Below, in pieces: positions 52,418-61,125 of a stretch of 64,000 nucleotides of DNA. The DNA is from Helicobacter_D ganmani (GTDB taxonomy: Bacteria > Campylobacterota > Campylobacteria > Campylobacterales > Helicobacteraceae): the NCBI RefSeq assembly GCF_965138225.1, contig NZ_CBCSAX010000003.1. One strand, written 5' to 3'. The notes below the pieces were generated by a model that was not told where the DNA came from, did no database searches, and saw only the letters and a list, made by a program, of their open reading frames with translations. Made by a program: the position numbers and the translations under genes. Position 1 is the stretch's first letter, and every line of letters starts with the position of its first letter.

Positions 52418-52432
52418 AAAAATTCCTTAAAT

Positions 52433-53260
52433 TTAAGATTGAATTTGGGTAGAAATTGTATCAAAAAATATAGGATAATAACCCATATCTTTTGGTAATT
52501 TTGCTTGCCAAGATTCCAAAATGCTTTGATAATCCTCCAAGGTTAAATTTCCTTTTAACAATTCATAATTAAGATAAAGTCCATAAGTGTTTAGAACATC
52601 ACTTTGACAATATTCATCAATTTTGTCTTGTTTGCCCTCATAATATAATTGCAACACTTGCTCTCCGCTCGTGTCGTATTTACCCGGAAAGCCAACTAAA
52701 TTTGCGAGAGCATCTAGTTTGAGATTCCGCGCACTGCCATAGTTTCCCAAGCTATCATATAAATCCGTGTGGAATCTCTCACTATATCTTTGGCGATAAT
52801 TTTCCCATTTGCTTTTATTAAATTGTGCGTTGTTTTCCTCAAAATACGCATTTGCTTGGAGCTTGTATTTCATTGCACGTAAAAGCAACATTGGCATATC
52901 AAATCCTCGTCCATTGAAGCTTACGAGTTTTGGTTGATGTTTGTTGAGATAATTTAAAAATGACGTAATCAATGATTTTTCTCGTTCTTCTTTGGAATTT
53001 CCACTGCTTTTGAAGTTGCCCACCTTGATAAAACGTCCATACTCATCACAATACACGGCTGCAATACTGATGACTTGATGATAACAAATCGGCAAAAATT
53101 CTGTGTTGCTTAGTTCTTTTTGAATCTCCATTGCGGCTTTGCTTATTTCTAAATCACTTTGGGATTCTATTTTGATATTTCGTTTTTCAAATTCTGTTTT
53201 AAAGCCTTTTTGAACTAAATCTACATCTAAAATCGTTTCACAATCAAATACAATAATCAT
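52433..53260 (-). CDS. PolB-like 3'-5' exonuclease domain protein
   Basis: A 275-residue DEDD exonuclease-like protein. Motif I is IVFDCET, motif II is SFNGRGFDMPMLLLRAMKY, and motif III is YCQSDVLNTYGLYL with the conserved Asp. It matches the predicted 3'-5' exonuclease related to the exonuclease part of family B DNA polymerases. The ATG at 53260 has GGAG upstream; a longer frame runs through the pdxJ region on the other strand and is rejected as a shadow. It is divergent from pdxJ across 82 bp. Confidence 0.85.
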   Translation of the reverse strand: MIIVFDCETILDVDLVQKGFKTEFEKRNIKIESQSDLEISKAAMEIQKELSNTEFLPICYHQVISIAAVYCDEYGRFIKVGNFKSSGNSKEEREKSLITSFLNYLNKHQPKLVSFNGRGFDMPMLLLRAMKYKLQANAYFEENNAQFNKSKWENYRQRYSERFHTDLYDSLGNYGSARNLKLDALANLVGFPGKYDTSGEQVLQLYYEGKQDKIDEYCQSDVLNTYGLYLNYELLKGNLTLEDYQSILESWQAKLPKDMGYYPIFFDTISTQIQS

Positions 53261-53342
53261 TTGCACTCCTTTGTTTTTAACTGCGTATTTTAAAGTAATT
53301 TTAGTTAGAATCCAAATTGATATGTAAAATAAAGGGGTAATT

Positions 53343-54125
53343 ATGCTACTTGGAGTAAATATTGACCATATTGCAACACTGCGTGAGGCGCGGAAAATCA
53401 ACGACCCAGACCCGCTAGAAGCAGTATTTATAGCCAAAAGGGCAGGGGCAGACCAGATTACTTTGCATTTGCGTGAAGACCGCAGACATATGCACGATTC
53501 CGATATTAAACGCATTCGCGAAAGCTCCTTTTTGCCTCTTAATGTGGAATGCTCCATTAATCCGCAAATCATAGACTTTTTGCTAGAAGTCGCACCACAC
53601 CGCATTACGCTTGTGCCAGAGAATCGCGCAGAAGTAACCACAGAGGGTGGATTAGATGTTATAGGAAATTTTGATAGAATCGCGGAAATTACACAATCTT
53701 TTAGGGGAAAGGGCATAGAAGTTTCACTTTTTATTGATACGCAACTAGACCAAATTTGCGCTTCTAAAGAAGTTGGTGCGCAAATGATAGAGATTCATAC
53801 GGGCGCTTATGCGAATTTGCATTTGATGTTAAATTCTAATTTACCCCGCACGCACCATAGTATAGAATCCCTAAACTTGCCAAAAGAGGAGTTAAAAGTG
53901 GCTTTGAGGGATTCCATAGAAAGCTTACAGAATGCCGCAAAAGAGGCAAAATGGTTAGGATTGGAAGTTGCCGCAGGACACGGATTGAACTATGTTAATC
54001 TTGCCCCTGTGTTATCTATTGTTGAGATTGGAGAACTTAATATCGGACAAAGCATTATCGCACGCGCTATTTTTAGCGGACTTGAAAATGCCATTAAAGA
54101 AATGGCGAAGTTGATAAAGGGTTAG
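53343..54125 (+). CDS. pdxJ: Pyridoxine 5'-phosphate synthase
   Basis: Closes the pyridoxine ring from deoxyxylulose phosphate and aminoacetone phosphate. The 260 residues begin LLGVNIDHIATLREARKINDPDPLEAVFIA, and have HLREDRRHMHDSDIKRI, NVECSINPQIIDFL, the catalytic stretch LVPENRAEVTTEGGLDV, IEIHTGAYAN and AGHGLNYVN. The neighbouring pdxA is not present downstream. It converges on dnaB, with a strong hairpin between. Confidence 0.96.
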   Translation: MLLGVNIDHIATLREARKINDPDPLEAVFIAKRAGADQITLHLREDRRHMHDSDIKRIRESSFLPLNVECSINPQIIDFLLEVAPHRITLVPENRAEVTTEGGLDVIGNFDRIAEITQSFRGKGIEVSLFIDTQLDQICASKEVGAQMIEIHTGAYANLHLMLNSNLPRTHHSIESLNLPKEELKVALRDSIESLQNAAKEAKWLGLEVAAGHGLNYVNLAPVLSIVEIGELNIGQSIIARAIFSGLENAIKEMAKLIKG

Positions 54126-54145
54126 ATTTGAGATTCCATTATTCA

Positions 54146-54196
54146 GAGGGGGTAGGGGGTTCTGCTTAGCAAAGTTAGCTCTTAACCCCCCAACTC
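54146..54196. terminator. GC-rich hairpin between convergent pdxJ and dnaB
   Basis: GGGGGTAGGGGGTT (from about 54149) can pair with AACCCCCCAACTCC (54184-54197) with three mismatches or wobbles, around a loop of about 20 bases that itself holds CTTAGC/AGCT matches. Position between convergent genes suggests a bidirectional terminator. The remaining gap (54200-54259) holds a degenerate copy of the dispersed repeat (TTGTCCTCATTGCAAGGACG). Confidence 0.55.
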
Positions 54197-54259
54197 CTAG
54201 TATGTTTTGTCCTCATTGCAAGGACGCGGATACTTTGGATTTGCCCTTGCGTTGTCGTG

Positions 54260-55717
54260 TCAGATTTGTGGCATATCAATAGGATTTTTTTCTTCGTTTT
54301 GTGGTGGCATAAATTGTGTTTGTGTGTTTTGTGAGGTTTGCTCATAGACAATTTCAAGCGTTGGATTAGAATTGTTCAAATCCACAAAACGCGTGCAATG
54401 CTTATGAAATATTAGTTTTACGGTGCCGGTTGGTCCATTGCGTTGCTTGCCGATGATAATTTCTGCTTCCTCTTCATTACGCGGGATATAAGTACTTTTG
54501 TAGTCTTTGTTTTCTTTTTTGGCGGCTTCTTCTTTTTCTTTTTCATCTTTTTGTTTATAAACTGCATCACGATACACAAACAAAATAATATCTGCGTCTT
54601 GCTCAATAGAGCCAGATTCGCGCAAGTCTGAAAGCATTGGGCGGCGGTCGCTCCTGCTTTCTAGGCTACGATTGAGTTGTGAAAGCGCAATGATTGGAAT
54701 CTCTAATTCGCGCGCAATCATTTTGAGTCCGCGACTAATTTCGCTAACTTCTTGGTGCCTATCTTTATTGTTAGCACTACTCATCAGTTGCAAATAATCA
54801 ATGACAGCAAGTCCGATTTCTGGGTGTTTGGTTTTGATTTTTCTTAGTTTGGTTCTAAGTTGATGAATCGTAAGCAAGCTATTGTCGTCAATAAACAAAG
54901 GAGATTTGCTCATAACATCTGCCGCATAGGTGAGATTTCCCCATTCCTCTTCTTGTAAGTTTCCAACGCGCAAGTTTTGCAAAGAGATAGAGGTTTTAGC
55001 AGCGAGCATTCTTAGCATTAATTGTTCCGCAGGCATTTCAAGACTAAAAAATGCTACCCCCCTCCCTGTATCTAAGGCTCTTTGTGCCATATTTAATACA
55101 AGTGTTGTCTTTCCCATTGCCGGACGCGCAGCAACGATAACCAAATCCCCTTTGTTGAATCCTGTTGTCATTTTGTTTAAACCTGCAAAGCCTGTATCTA
55201 CGCCAATGAGCAGGTTATTTCCACGTTTTTTCATTTCTGTAACATATTCTAAAGTTGTTTTAATAATTGCTTTGGAATCCCTAAATTCCCGCATTTGTTG
55301 CACATTGCCAATCTTATAAAGCTCACTTTGGAGATAATCCATAATTTCTTTAGAGCTTGTTTCGCTCTCTGCCGTGCTTTGAGTGATTTTCATAGCAAAG
55401 GAATGGAGTTTGCGCTTGGTAGAGGATTCTAAAATTTCTTGAACATAAGATTTTAAATCACTGATAGGGCTTGTGGAGAGAATATTTAACATTTCTTCTT
55501 GCGCAATCGGACGTGCTTTGGTAGAGAGTCCAAGAATAATCTCCTCATCAATAGGGCGTTCAGTGTGGCGAAGTTCTAACATCGCAGAAAAAATATTTTG
55601 GTGTGGTGGATAAGAAAAATCTTCTGCTACAAGTGATTCCGCGATAAAATCCAACTGCTCTGGGTCAAATAAAATAGAGCTTAAAACAGCGCGTTCAATT
55701 TGTAATTGCATTTCCAT
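54260..55717 (-). CDS. dnaB: Replicative DNA helicase DnaB
   Basis: Hexameric helicase that unwinds DNA at the fork. It has 485 residues. The N-terminal domain (LQIERAVLSSILFDP) binds primase. The C-terminal RecA-like core has GVDTGFAGLNKMTTGFNKGDLVIVAARPAMGKTTL (Walker A near residue 205), AVIDYLQLMS (Walker B), IIALSQLNRSLESRSDRRPMLSDLRESGSIEQDADIILFVYRD. The C-terminal tail of about 40 residues is polar (QNTQTQFMPPQNEE). An insertion with many Lys/Glu lies near 395-420. It is followed on the same strand by the EI24-like gene upstream (10 bp). Confidence 0.96.
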   Translation of the reverse strand: MEMQLQIERAVLSSILFDPEQLDFIAESLVAEDFSYPPHQNIFSAMLELRHTERPIDEEIILGLSTKARPIAQEEMLNILSTSPISDLKSYVQEILESSTKRKLHSFAMKITQSTAESETSSKEIMDYLQSELYKIGNVQQMREFRDSKAIIKTTLEYVTEMKKRGNNLLIGVDTGFAGLNKMTTGFNKGDLVIVAARPAMGKTTLVLNMAQRALDTGRGVAFFSLEMPAEQLMLRMLAAKTSISLQNLRVGNLQEEEWGNLTYAADVMSKSPLFIDDNSLLTIHQLRTKLRKIKTKHPEIGLAVIDYLQLMSSANNKDRHQEVSEISRGLKMIARELEIPIIALSQLNRSLESRSDRRPMLSDLRESGSIEQDADIILFVYRDAVYKQKDEKEKEEAAKKENKDYKSTYIPRNEEEAEIIIGKQRNGPTGTVKLIFHKHCTRFVDLNNSNPTLEIVYEQTSQNTQTQFMPPQNEEKNPIDMPQI

Positions 55718-55726
55718 ATTGATTCC

Positions 55727-56473
55727 TTAAAATGTTGCGTTGCTTTTGAGATTTAAAAACAAATGTGCTAAGGTTGTGAGCGCAAAAACAGGAGCGAAAA
55801 ATCCAATAATCGGAATTAGACTTAAGCCATACAGGGGCAAAACAACGTTGCGGATTCTACTTTTTTGTTCTAATTTAATGCGTTTAAGCTCTTTTTTTTC
55901 AAAGATTCCCTCGCCCACATCTGCAACTAATGTTTTAGAAAAGAGCCAAAAGTTTGGCAATAAAATCACAAATGAACCTATAAAGGGCACAAAATAAAGA
56001 GGCAATAAAAGCACTAAAAACAAAAGATATAAGAGATAAACTCCAAGTAAAGAAAACAAAGAAACTAATGTGCTTGTATTACCCTCTAAAGGGCAGGTAG
56101 GATAGTGTTTATTGCGCACAAAATGGACGACAAAAGGTGCTAAAAAAGAACAAATCGTCAATGTAAGTAAGAGCGAAAATATCAAAAATAAAAAAACTAA
56201 AAAAATAAAAATCGTGGTTTGGATAATATAATCTAGGCTACTTTGAATCCAAGCAAGCCAAGTAATAGAGAGATTTAAATCCCAGCGCAAAGAATCATAA
56301 AGCGTGGCATACCAAGTGTTGCCAAAGAAATAAAAGATTCCACCGATAAAAAGTAGCGCAAAAAATAAAGGTAAGAAAGTCAAGCCTAGTAAATAAGGCG
56401 TGAAAATATCCTTTTTGGCAAGCGCGAAATAGTGCTTTGTTTGGGTGAATTGCTCTTGCATTTTTGATTGCAT
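55727..56473 (-). CDS. EI24/CysZ-like membrane protein
   Basis: A 248-residue integral membrane protein with four to five spans (for example GLTFLPLFFALLFIGGIFYFFG and FIFLVFLFLIFSLLLTLTI) and a C-terminal segment (YGLSLIPIIGFFAPVFALTT) of the EI24/CysZ family, whose best-known member imports sulfate. There is no other sulfur gene nearby, so the substrate is open. The ATG at 56473 is chosen because AAGGA precedes it; a start at 56494 would add seven residues. It is 10 bp upstream of dnaB on the same strand. Confidence 0.7.
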   Translation of the reverse strand: MQSKMQEQFTQTKHYFALAKKDIFTPYLLGLTFLPLFFALLFIGGIFYFFGNTWYATLYDSLRWDLNLSITWLAWIQSSLDYIIQTTIFIFLVFLFLIFSLLLTLTICSFLAPFVVHFVRNKHYPTCPLEGNTSTLVSLFSLLGVYLLYLLFLVLLLPLYFVPFIGSFVILLPNFWLFSKTLVADVGEGIFEKKELKRIKLEQKSRIRNVVLPLYGLSLIPIIGFFAPVFALTTLAHLFLNLKSNATF

Positions 56474-56521
56474 AGTTGTCCTTAATTTTTGCAATAAATC
56501 ATAAAAATTGAATCCAAAAAT

Positions 56522-56761
56522 TCACCAAGTGAGAACTTCTCTTTTGATTTTATTGAGTGTGTCAATTGCCTCTTTGAGACGCGAGACTTCGTTGTCAATT
56601 TGTTGGAGATTCCACGCGCCAAGCTCTTCTGGCATATCTTGTGAGCCACGTTTAATCATAATGTAATCTACAAAAGAAATTTTTGCGATTCCTAAAAGCA
56701 ACTGAATCTCTGCCTGTGCTTCCTCAATTTCACGCAAGATTCCGTCAATGCGTTCAAACAT
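56522..56761 (-). CDS. Small conserved-type helical protein, hypothetical
   Basis: A 79-residue soluble protein made mostly of charged helices (MFERIDGILREIEEAQAEIQ and DNEVSRLKEAIDTLNKIKREV). No known motif, signal peptide or Cys. It sits between the EI24-like gene and queH, 48 bp from the former. Normal start and codon use support it as real. Its role is unknown. Confidence 0.65.
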   Translation of the reverse strand: MFERIDGILREIEEAQAEIQLLLGIAKISFVDYIMIKRGSQDMPEELGAWNLQQIDNEVSRLKEAIDTLNKIKREVLTW

Positions 56762-56817
56762 TTTTTATCCTTCCTTGCTAAGTTTTAAGCCAAAATTTTA
56801 GCATTTTTACGCAACTT

Positions 56818-57930
56818 TTACAAAGGGAGAAAATCCTCCAAGATTTCCTCTTGCATAGTATGCGAAATTTCTAGTGTAAAATCATTAAAAATAGGTTGCT
56901 CTATGATTAAAAGCGGGGAGGTAAAAAACCCATAGGGATAAATTTTGTGGCGCAAAAGCAACTGAATTTCCTCACAAAGCCCTTGCCGCAAGAGAGTGGA
57001 AAAGTCTGATATTTTTAATAAATCTTTGAAACTCTCAAATAAAAGTAGCAAAATTCCTTCTTTGTTGGCATATCCGATTCCATTATGCCAAAATTCTACT
57101 TTTGCTTTGGTGGGTTTGGAAAGTAGGGAATAATCGCAAATAAAGCTAGGAATTGTTTGATTTTGGCAAGTCAGTTTGCCTTTAAGAAGTTGGTAGTGTA
57201 AAACTTTGCGTTTAAGGATTTGGTAGGGTTGGTCTGCTTGCTCTAGTCTCGTTCGCGTTTGAAAATTATGGAATCGCAACGCGGGGAGATTCCTTATTCC
57301 TTGTGGTGCGTTTAAGGACGAGAGCAACTCTAGCGCGTTTTTTTGGGATTTGTCTCGCTGGGCTTTGAGGGCAAAAAGGCAGCCGCAGTAGTTTTGGCGG
57401 TAGAGCTTTGCACTTCTTGCAAGTTCGTTTTGCACTTTTGTGCCCCCTTTGCTTCGCACATCAAGGGGCAGGAAGTCAAGATTCCAACTTTTAGCAATCA
57501 CTTCACCTTGTGCAAAAAGTTCAGATTGTAGTTTCATTGGGCTTGCAAGTAGAGTAGTGGTGAATTCTGTGCAATGCGTTTTTTTGGCAATTTGAGCAGT
57601 TTTGTTTAAGCGAAAGTCAAAGCAAAAGCTACACCGCTCCCCCTTTTCGGGTGCGTTTTCTAAGCCTTTGGCATTTTGTAGCCATTCTTTGTCGTCGTAT
57701 TCTCCAACAATAAGCGGAATCCCAAGTATTTTGCAGCTGCGTTGGACATCTTCTAGGCGCAGTTGATACTCTTCATAGGGGTGGATATTGGGGTTATAAA
57801 AGAATCCGCAAAAATGCTTATGGGGGTAAAGTTTTTGGAGGCTTGTTAGGAAGTGATGACTATCTACGCTGCAACAAATATGCACTAGGGTTGCGTTTTG
57901 GTTGCTAAAATCATAAGGGACAGACGACAT
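56818..57930 (-). CDS. queH: Epoxyqueuosine reductase QueH
   Basis: Reduces epoxyqueuosine to queuosine in the wobble position of tRNAs. The 370-residue protein starts at the ATG at 57930 (MSSVPYDFSNQNATLVHICC). The iron-sulfur/metal Cys are in HICCSVDSHHF and GERCSFCFDFRL. Other QueH parts are FCGFFYNPNIHPYEEYQLRLEDVQ, YDDKEWL and FTTTLLASPMKLQSEL, and YRQNYCGCLFAL at about residue 175. A C-terminal extension of about 170 residues goes beyond the core domain, as in other Campylobacterota members. A longer reading by 17 codons is rejected. Confidence 0.85.
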   Translation of the reverse strand: MSSVPYDFSNQNATLVHICCSVDSHHFLTSLQKLYPHKHFCGFFYNPNIHPYEEYQLRLEDVQRSCKILGIPLIVGEYDDKEWLQNAKGLENAPEKGERCSFCFDFRLNKTAQIAKKTHCTEFTTTLLASPMKLQSELFAQGEVIAKSWNLDFLPLDVRSKGGTKVQNELARSAKLYRQNYCGCLFALKAQRDKSQKNALELLSSLNAPQGIRNLPALRFHNFQTRTRLEQADQPYQILKRKVLHYQLLKGKLTCQNQTIPSFICDYSLLSKPTKAKVEFWHNGIGYANKEGILLLLFESFKDLLKISDFSTLLRQGLCEEIQLLLRHKIYPYGFFTSPLLIIEQPIFNDFTLEISHTMQEEILEDFLPL

Positions 57931-58012
57931 TTTCTCTCTTTTTTGGGCTAAATGAAACGAAATTTTAGCATAACCTAACACAAGTTAATCAGAAATATGT
58001 TAAAATTCTTGC

Positions 58013-58088
58013 GACCCTTTCATCTAGTGGCCAAGGATAATGCTCTTTCACGGCATATACGGAAGTTCAAATCTTCCAAGGGTCGCCA
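58013..58088 (+). tRNA. tRNA-Glu (anticodon UUC)
   Basis: A 76-base cloverleaf with an encoded CCA. The acceptor stem is GACCCTT/AAGGGTC. The anticodon stem is ATGCT/GGCAT with loop CTTTCAC, which gives anticodon TTC. The T stem is GGAAG/CTTCC with loop TTCAAAT. Discriminator base is G, then CCA at 58086-58088. It stands alone between queH and locus C. The accessory locus C starts 125 bases after it, which suggests the tRNA may have served as an insertion site. Confidence 0.9.
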
Positions 58089-58173
58089 ACTTTTAAATAA
58101 TCTCGTATTTCTTGCAATCCCAACTTAATGCATTCTTAAATGTTAAAATTCTCTTAACTTTTCTTTAATAAAT

Positions 58174-58183
58174 CCGATATAAT
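58174..58183 (+). promoter_or_regulatory. Promoter region of locus C (CCGATATAAT)
   Basis: CCGATAT (58174-58180) overlaps TATAAT (58178-58183), about 30 bases before the ATG. TTAAC at 58154-58158, 15 bases upstream, could be a sigma-28 -35 element. The same CCGATAT core precedes locus A. Either sigma-70 or sigma-28 could read it. Confidence 0.4.
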
Positions 58184-58212
58184 AAATACTATCTTGAATT
58201 AATGAGGGGCAA

Positions 58213-59409
58213 ATGCTCAAGAAATTGTTGGTTGGCTTGGTATTTTCTAGTGCGTTTAGCACATTGATTTTTGCACAAATACAACCCAAAGTGCAAATAG
58301 GCGAGGCACTAAGTGGCAAAGAAGCGAAGGAAATGTTACAAAACTTCCCAAAGGAAGTAAAATCTGCGATAAAAGTTCCACAAAATAAACAAACAAAGGT
58401 GGCTAAGAACGCAAGAGGTGGGACTTATCCCTATAATAACGATGTGATTCCACCTTTTAACTCCTCTACCGATTCGCTTGTAGCACTTAGAAATAGTGCG
58501 GGTAATGTCGTTTTGTATGTAACTTATACCACAGATAAACCATTCGCAGAAGTTGGAAATATCCTTACCATAGATTCTAGCAGACTGGATAGCCCAAAAG
58601 ACTATGCGGTGCAAAAGTGGAATCCCGACAAGCAAGAGCTTTATAGCGAATATGTAAATGCAAGGACTTATTATAATGGTGGGAGAAATCCGACAGATAA
58701 ATATCCTGAATGGGGTATGCCTTATTCTAATAGCTTTGGAATGTGGATAAAACTTGGCGGATATTTCTCTGAAGCCATTTTGTTATTTAACAGAAACGAA
58801 ATATACAAACAAAGCGACCCAGCTTGGGAATATCAGTATTTTAATTTTCAACTATTGCCCTCTGGTTTGCTTTCTGTTACCACAAAGTATTCTGATTATT
58901 CTACGGAACGCATTATCACGACAAAGCCGATTCCTCTTAACAAATGGGTATATATTCAAGCAATAGAAAAAGTGTTAGATTATCAAATTGGTTGGAAAGC
59001 AGAGGATGGAAGTGATGAAGAATTAGTCCAAAAAACTTTTGGGAATCAGACAATTAAATTTTCAAAGGATGCTTCTTATCAGAGGTATTTTAGCGTAACT
59101 GATTTAATGCGATATTTAGAAAATGACGAAACAAGATTCTATATTAACGCTAAAGAGCTTTTTTATAATCCTGTTGTGGGAATGTTTGAGCTTATGGATA
59201 ACTACAATGCCAAAGAAAAGTTAATTTTCTCCACAGGAGGACAGATAACTTATGACATTAACACTTTAATCCAAGAATCTTACACGGTCTTAAGCGGCGG
59301 AACTTCGTCTATTTTGAATCTTAACGATATAGATGTTTATTACGACCCACAAACATTAAATATACTTTTAATTGATTGGCGGATAAATCGGCAAGGAGCA
59401 GGAAAATGA
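58213..59409 (+). CDS. Locus C large exported protein
   Basis: An unrecognised 398-residue protein. A Sec signal peptide covers residues 1-21 (MLKKLLVGLVFSSAFSTLIF, cut near FAQ). A propeptide-like charged stretch follows, and a Gly-Gly at 69-70 (KNARGGTYPYN) is at the junction to a long mixed-sequence part rich in Tyr, Asn and Ser. This Gly-Gly does not fit the double-glycine consensus, unlike locus B. The rest looks like a secreted beta-rich protein (TTKPIPLNKWVYIQAIEK, FYINAKELFYNPVVGMF, SYTVLSGGTSS). GAGGGG precedes the ATG. The stop overlaps the partner start (ATGA). The function is unknown; a surface or secreted product is inferred. Confidence 0.7.
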   Translation: MLKKLLVGLVFSSAFSTLIFAQIQPKVQIGEALSGKEAKEMLQNFPKEVKSAIKVPQNKQTKVAKNARGGTYPYNNDVIPPFNSSTDSLVALRNSAGNVVLYVTYTTDKPFAEVGNILTIDSSRLDSPKDYAVQKWNPDKQELYSEYVNARTYYNGGRNPTDKYPEWGMPYSNSFGMWIKLGGYFSEAILLFNRNEIYKQSDPAWEYQYFNFQLLPSGLLSVTTKYSDYSTERIITTKPIPLNKWVYIQAIEKVLDYQIGWKAEDGSDEELVQKTFGNQTIKFSKDASYQRYFSVTDLMRYLENDETRFYINAKELFYNPVVGMFELMDNYNAKEKLIFSTGGQITYDINTLIQESYTVLSGGTSSILNLNDIDVYYDPQTLNILLIDWRINRQGAGK

Positions 59410-61052
59410 ATATCAATAACCCAACACATATCAATCCCAAATTGGTTTCAAATAATCTAGGCACATTAGAGACCAATGGCAACCTCAAACTCACAGAGGA
59501 AGCAATCAAACAATCTCAAGCGGAAGCGGCGGCAAAGGCAGAACAAGAACACATAAGACAAGCGCAAGAAAATGCGAGGGCTAGGGTATTAAACGCTTTA
59601 GGCTTTGGCTCTATTCAATCATTTGGGCTTAGTTCGCACTCAAGCCTAAATGGAGATAAGCTAAACTACTTCACTCCTAGCTTCCACTCTCACTCTATCT
59701 CTTATGATGAGTTTGGTAGAACCATTTTTGATGATGCTTATCGCTGGAGCGGCGCAAATGGTGGTGGCGGAAATATGCTTAATGCCGCTGGAAATTCTAA
59801 GTATTTAAATACGCCTGTGGGGGAAATGCAGGTTTTCTTAGACTTAGATGATGATAATGACCAATATGGAGTTGGAAGCATAGGCTATATGGGGCAGCTC
59901 ATTAACCTAGATGATAATCAAGATGGATTCTTAGATTCTAGCGATGAGTTTTTTAGTAAGCTAAAGCTAAAGGGCTACAACTCTAAGGGCGAGGAAGTTA
60001 TCTTAAAATTTAGCGATGTTTATAGCTCACTTGATTTGACGAAGTTTGTAAATACGCAAAAAGATGTAGATGAGAATATAAAGAAATATGGCTACAATAA
60101 AGGAAATTTAGAAAGCGGAACAAGTCTATTTCGCCCAGAGGAAAGCTATAAGAAGCTAAATGACACGCAAAAAGACCAAATTAGAAAAATGTTCGCAGCA
60201 AACGCTGATGAAAGCGGTTGGATAGATTTAACAAAAACCTATAAAGACGAATACCGCCTAGAGAGGCTAACCTTTGAAAAGCTCTTAAAATCCCTAGATT
60301 TCGCATACTCTAAGACGGATTTAAACGGAGGGCTAAAGCTAGAGCGACTTAGATTTAGCGGATATGATGGCAGAGAAGATTGGAAATATGGGAAGCGAGA
60401 GGGCTATTTAGAAGGTTTGCAGAATCGCTTTAACAAAATGTATAATGACTATTATAATAATGACAAAGCCGATAAACTAGCAATCCGCAAAGAATTTCAA
60501 GCAATCACAGGAATGAAATTTAGCGAGGCAAATTTTAGAGAGTTTTACAATGGGTTAAATAGCTCCTCTACTGCTATGAAATACGCTAGTGCGCTAAAAG
60601 ATGTGGATTCTGTCGTTGGAATGAAGCTAGATGATAATGGAATGCTTACGCTGAAGTTTGATTCAGGCAGGACAATGCGACTAAGCCTTGATGAGCTATA
60701 CACGAGCGATGGGAATTTTAACGACTTGACAGAGAGAAGCGAGAGGGCAAATGCGTTTAGCGAGGCTATGAGCTTTGATGAAGAGGATTTAAACAAGCTA
60801 GACTTTAACAAAATAGGCGCAGACATAAATATGAATGGCTCTATTGTCTCTCTAGCGGAACTTGGAGTGGAATTTATCCGCAAATTAAGCTTCCAAAATG
60901 GTCGCTCCGCCTTTATCCTAACAATAGGGGATGGCAAGGAACTCGTGGCAAATGCGCTGCATAAAATACAAAATGTGGAGAATATGATAAGATTCTCGGA
61001 ACTAGAGGAGAAAGACAAGTTAAGAGGAAGCAAGTTTGAAATGGAAATGTAG
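59406..61052 (+). CDS. Locus C partner protein with EF-hand-like loops
   Basis: An unrecognised 548-residue protein without a signal peptide. The N terminus is polar, then comes an Ala/Gln-rich helix (EAIKQSQAEAAAKAEQEHIRQA). Calcium-loop-like motifs are visible: DLDDDNDQYGVG and, 20 residues further on, DDNQDGFLDSSDE (Asp/Asn at 1, 3, 5; Gly 6; Asp 12), then NADESGWIDLT. Other repeats of about 40-60 residues contain Tyr, Gly and Asn (GYDGREDWKYGKREGYLEG). It overlaps the exported protein gene by four bases, the tightest coupling of the three loci. The start at 59406 is the first ATG past the overlap. Locus A has a partner with the same loops. Confidence 0.7.
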   Translation: MNINNPTHINPKLVSNNLGTLETNGNLKLTEEAIKQSQAEAAAKAEQEHIRQAQENARARVLNALGFGSIQSFGLSSHSSLNGDKLNYFTPSFHSHSISYDEFGRTIFDDAYRWSGANGGGGNMLNAAGNSKYLNTPVGEMQVFLDLDDDNDQYGVGSIGYMGQLINLDDNQDGFLDSSDEFFSKLKLKGYNSKGEEVILKFSDVYSSLDLTKFVNTQKDVDENIKKYGYNKGNLESGTSLFRPEESYKKLNDTQKDQIRKMFAANADESGWIDLTKTYKDEYRLERLTFEKLLKSLDFAYSKTDLNGGLKLERLRFSGYDGREDWKYGKREGYLEGLQNRFNKMYNDYYNNDKADKLAIRKEFQAITGMKFSEANFREFYNGLNSSSTAMKYASALKDVDSVVGMKLDDNGMLTLKFDSGRTMRLSLDELYTSDGNFNDLTERSERANAFSEAMSFDEEDLNKLDFNKIGADINMNGSIVSLAELGVEFIRKLSFQNGRSAFILTIGDGKELVANALHKIQNVENMIRFSELEEKDKLRGSKFEMEM

Positions 61053-61055
61053 GGT

Positions 61056-61090
61056 TATTGCCACGATTCCTTACGGAATCCCGTAATGAC
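61056..61090. repeat. Palindromic intergenic repeat copy
   Basis: ATTGCCACGATTCC, a four-base centre and GGAATCCCGTAATGAC form an inverted pair (GATTCC/GGAATC). It stands just after the locus C partner stop. Confidence 0.6.
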
Positions 61091-61125
61091 AAAATGGAAT
61101 CTTTGTAAGTGAGATTCTGCATTAT

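Noticed and set aside
53261..53716. Upstream extension of the exonuclease reading frame (152 extra residues)
   Set aside because: It runs antisense through pdxJ, is Ser/Arg-rich like a shadow frame, and the ATG at 53260 has its own GGAG site and the motif I start.
54418..54606. Lysine-rich minus-strand frame and its phenylalanine-rich counterpart
   Set aside because: Both are shadows of the Lys/Glu-rich insertion in dnaB.
58411..58425. Gly-Gly at residues 69-70 of the locus C exported protein as a second double-glycine leader
   Set aside because: The residues before it (KVAKNAR) lack the Leu, Glu and hydrophobic positions of the consensus; only the Gly pair matches.
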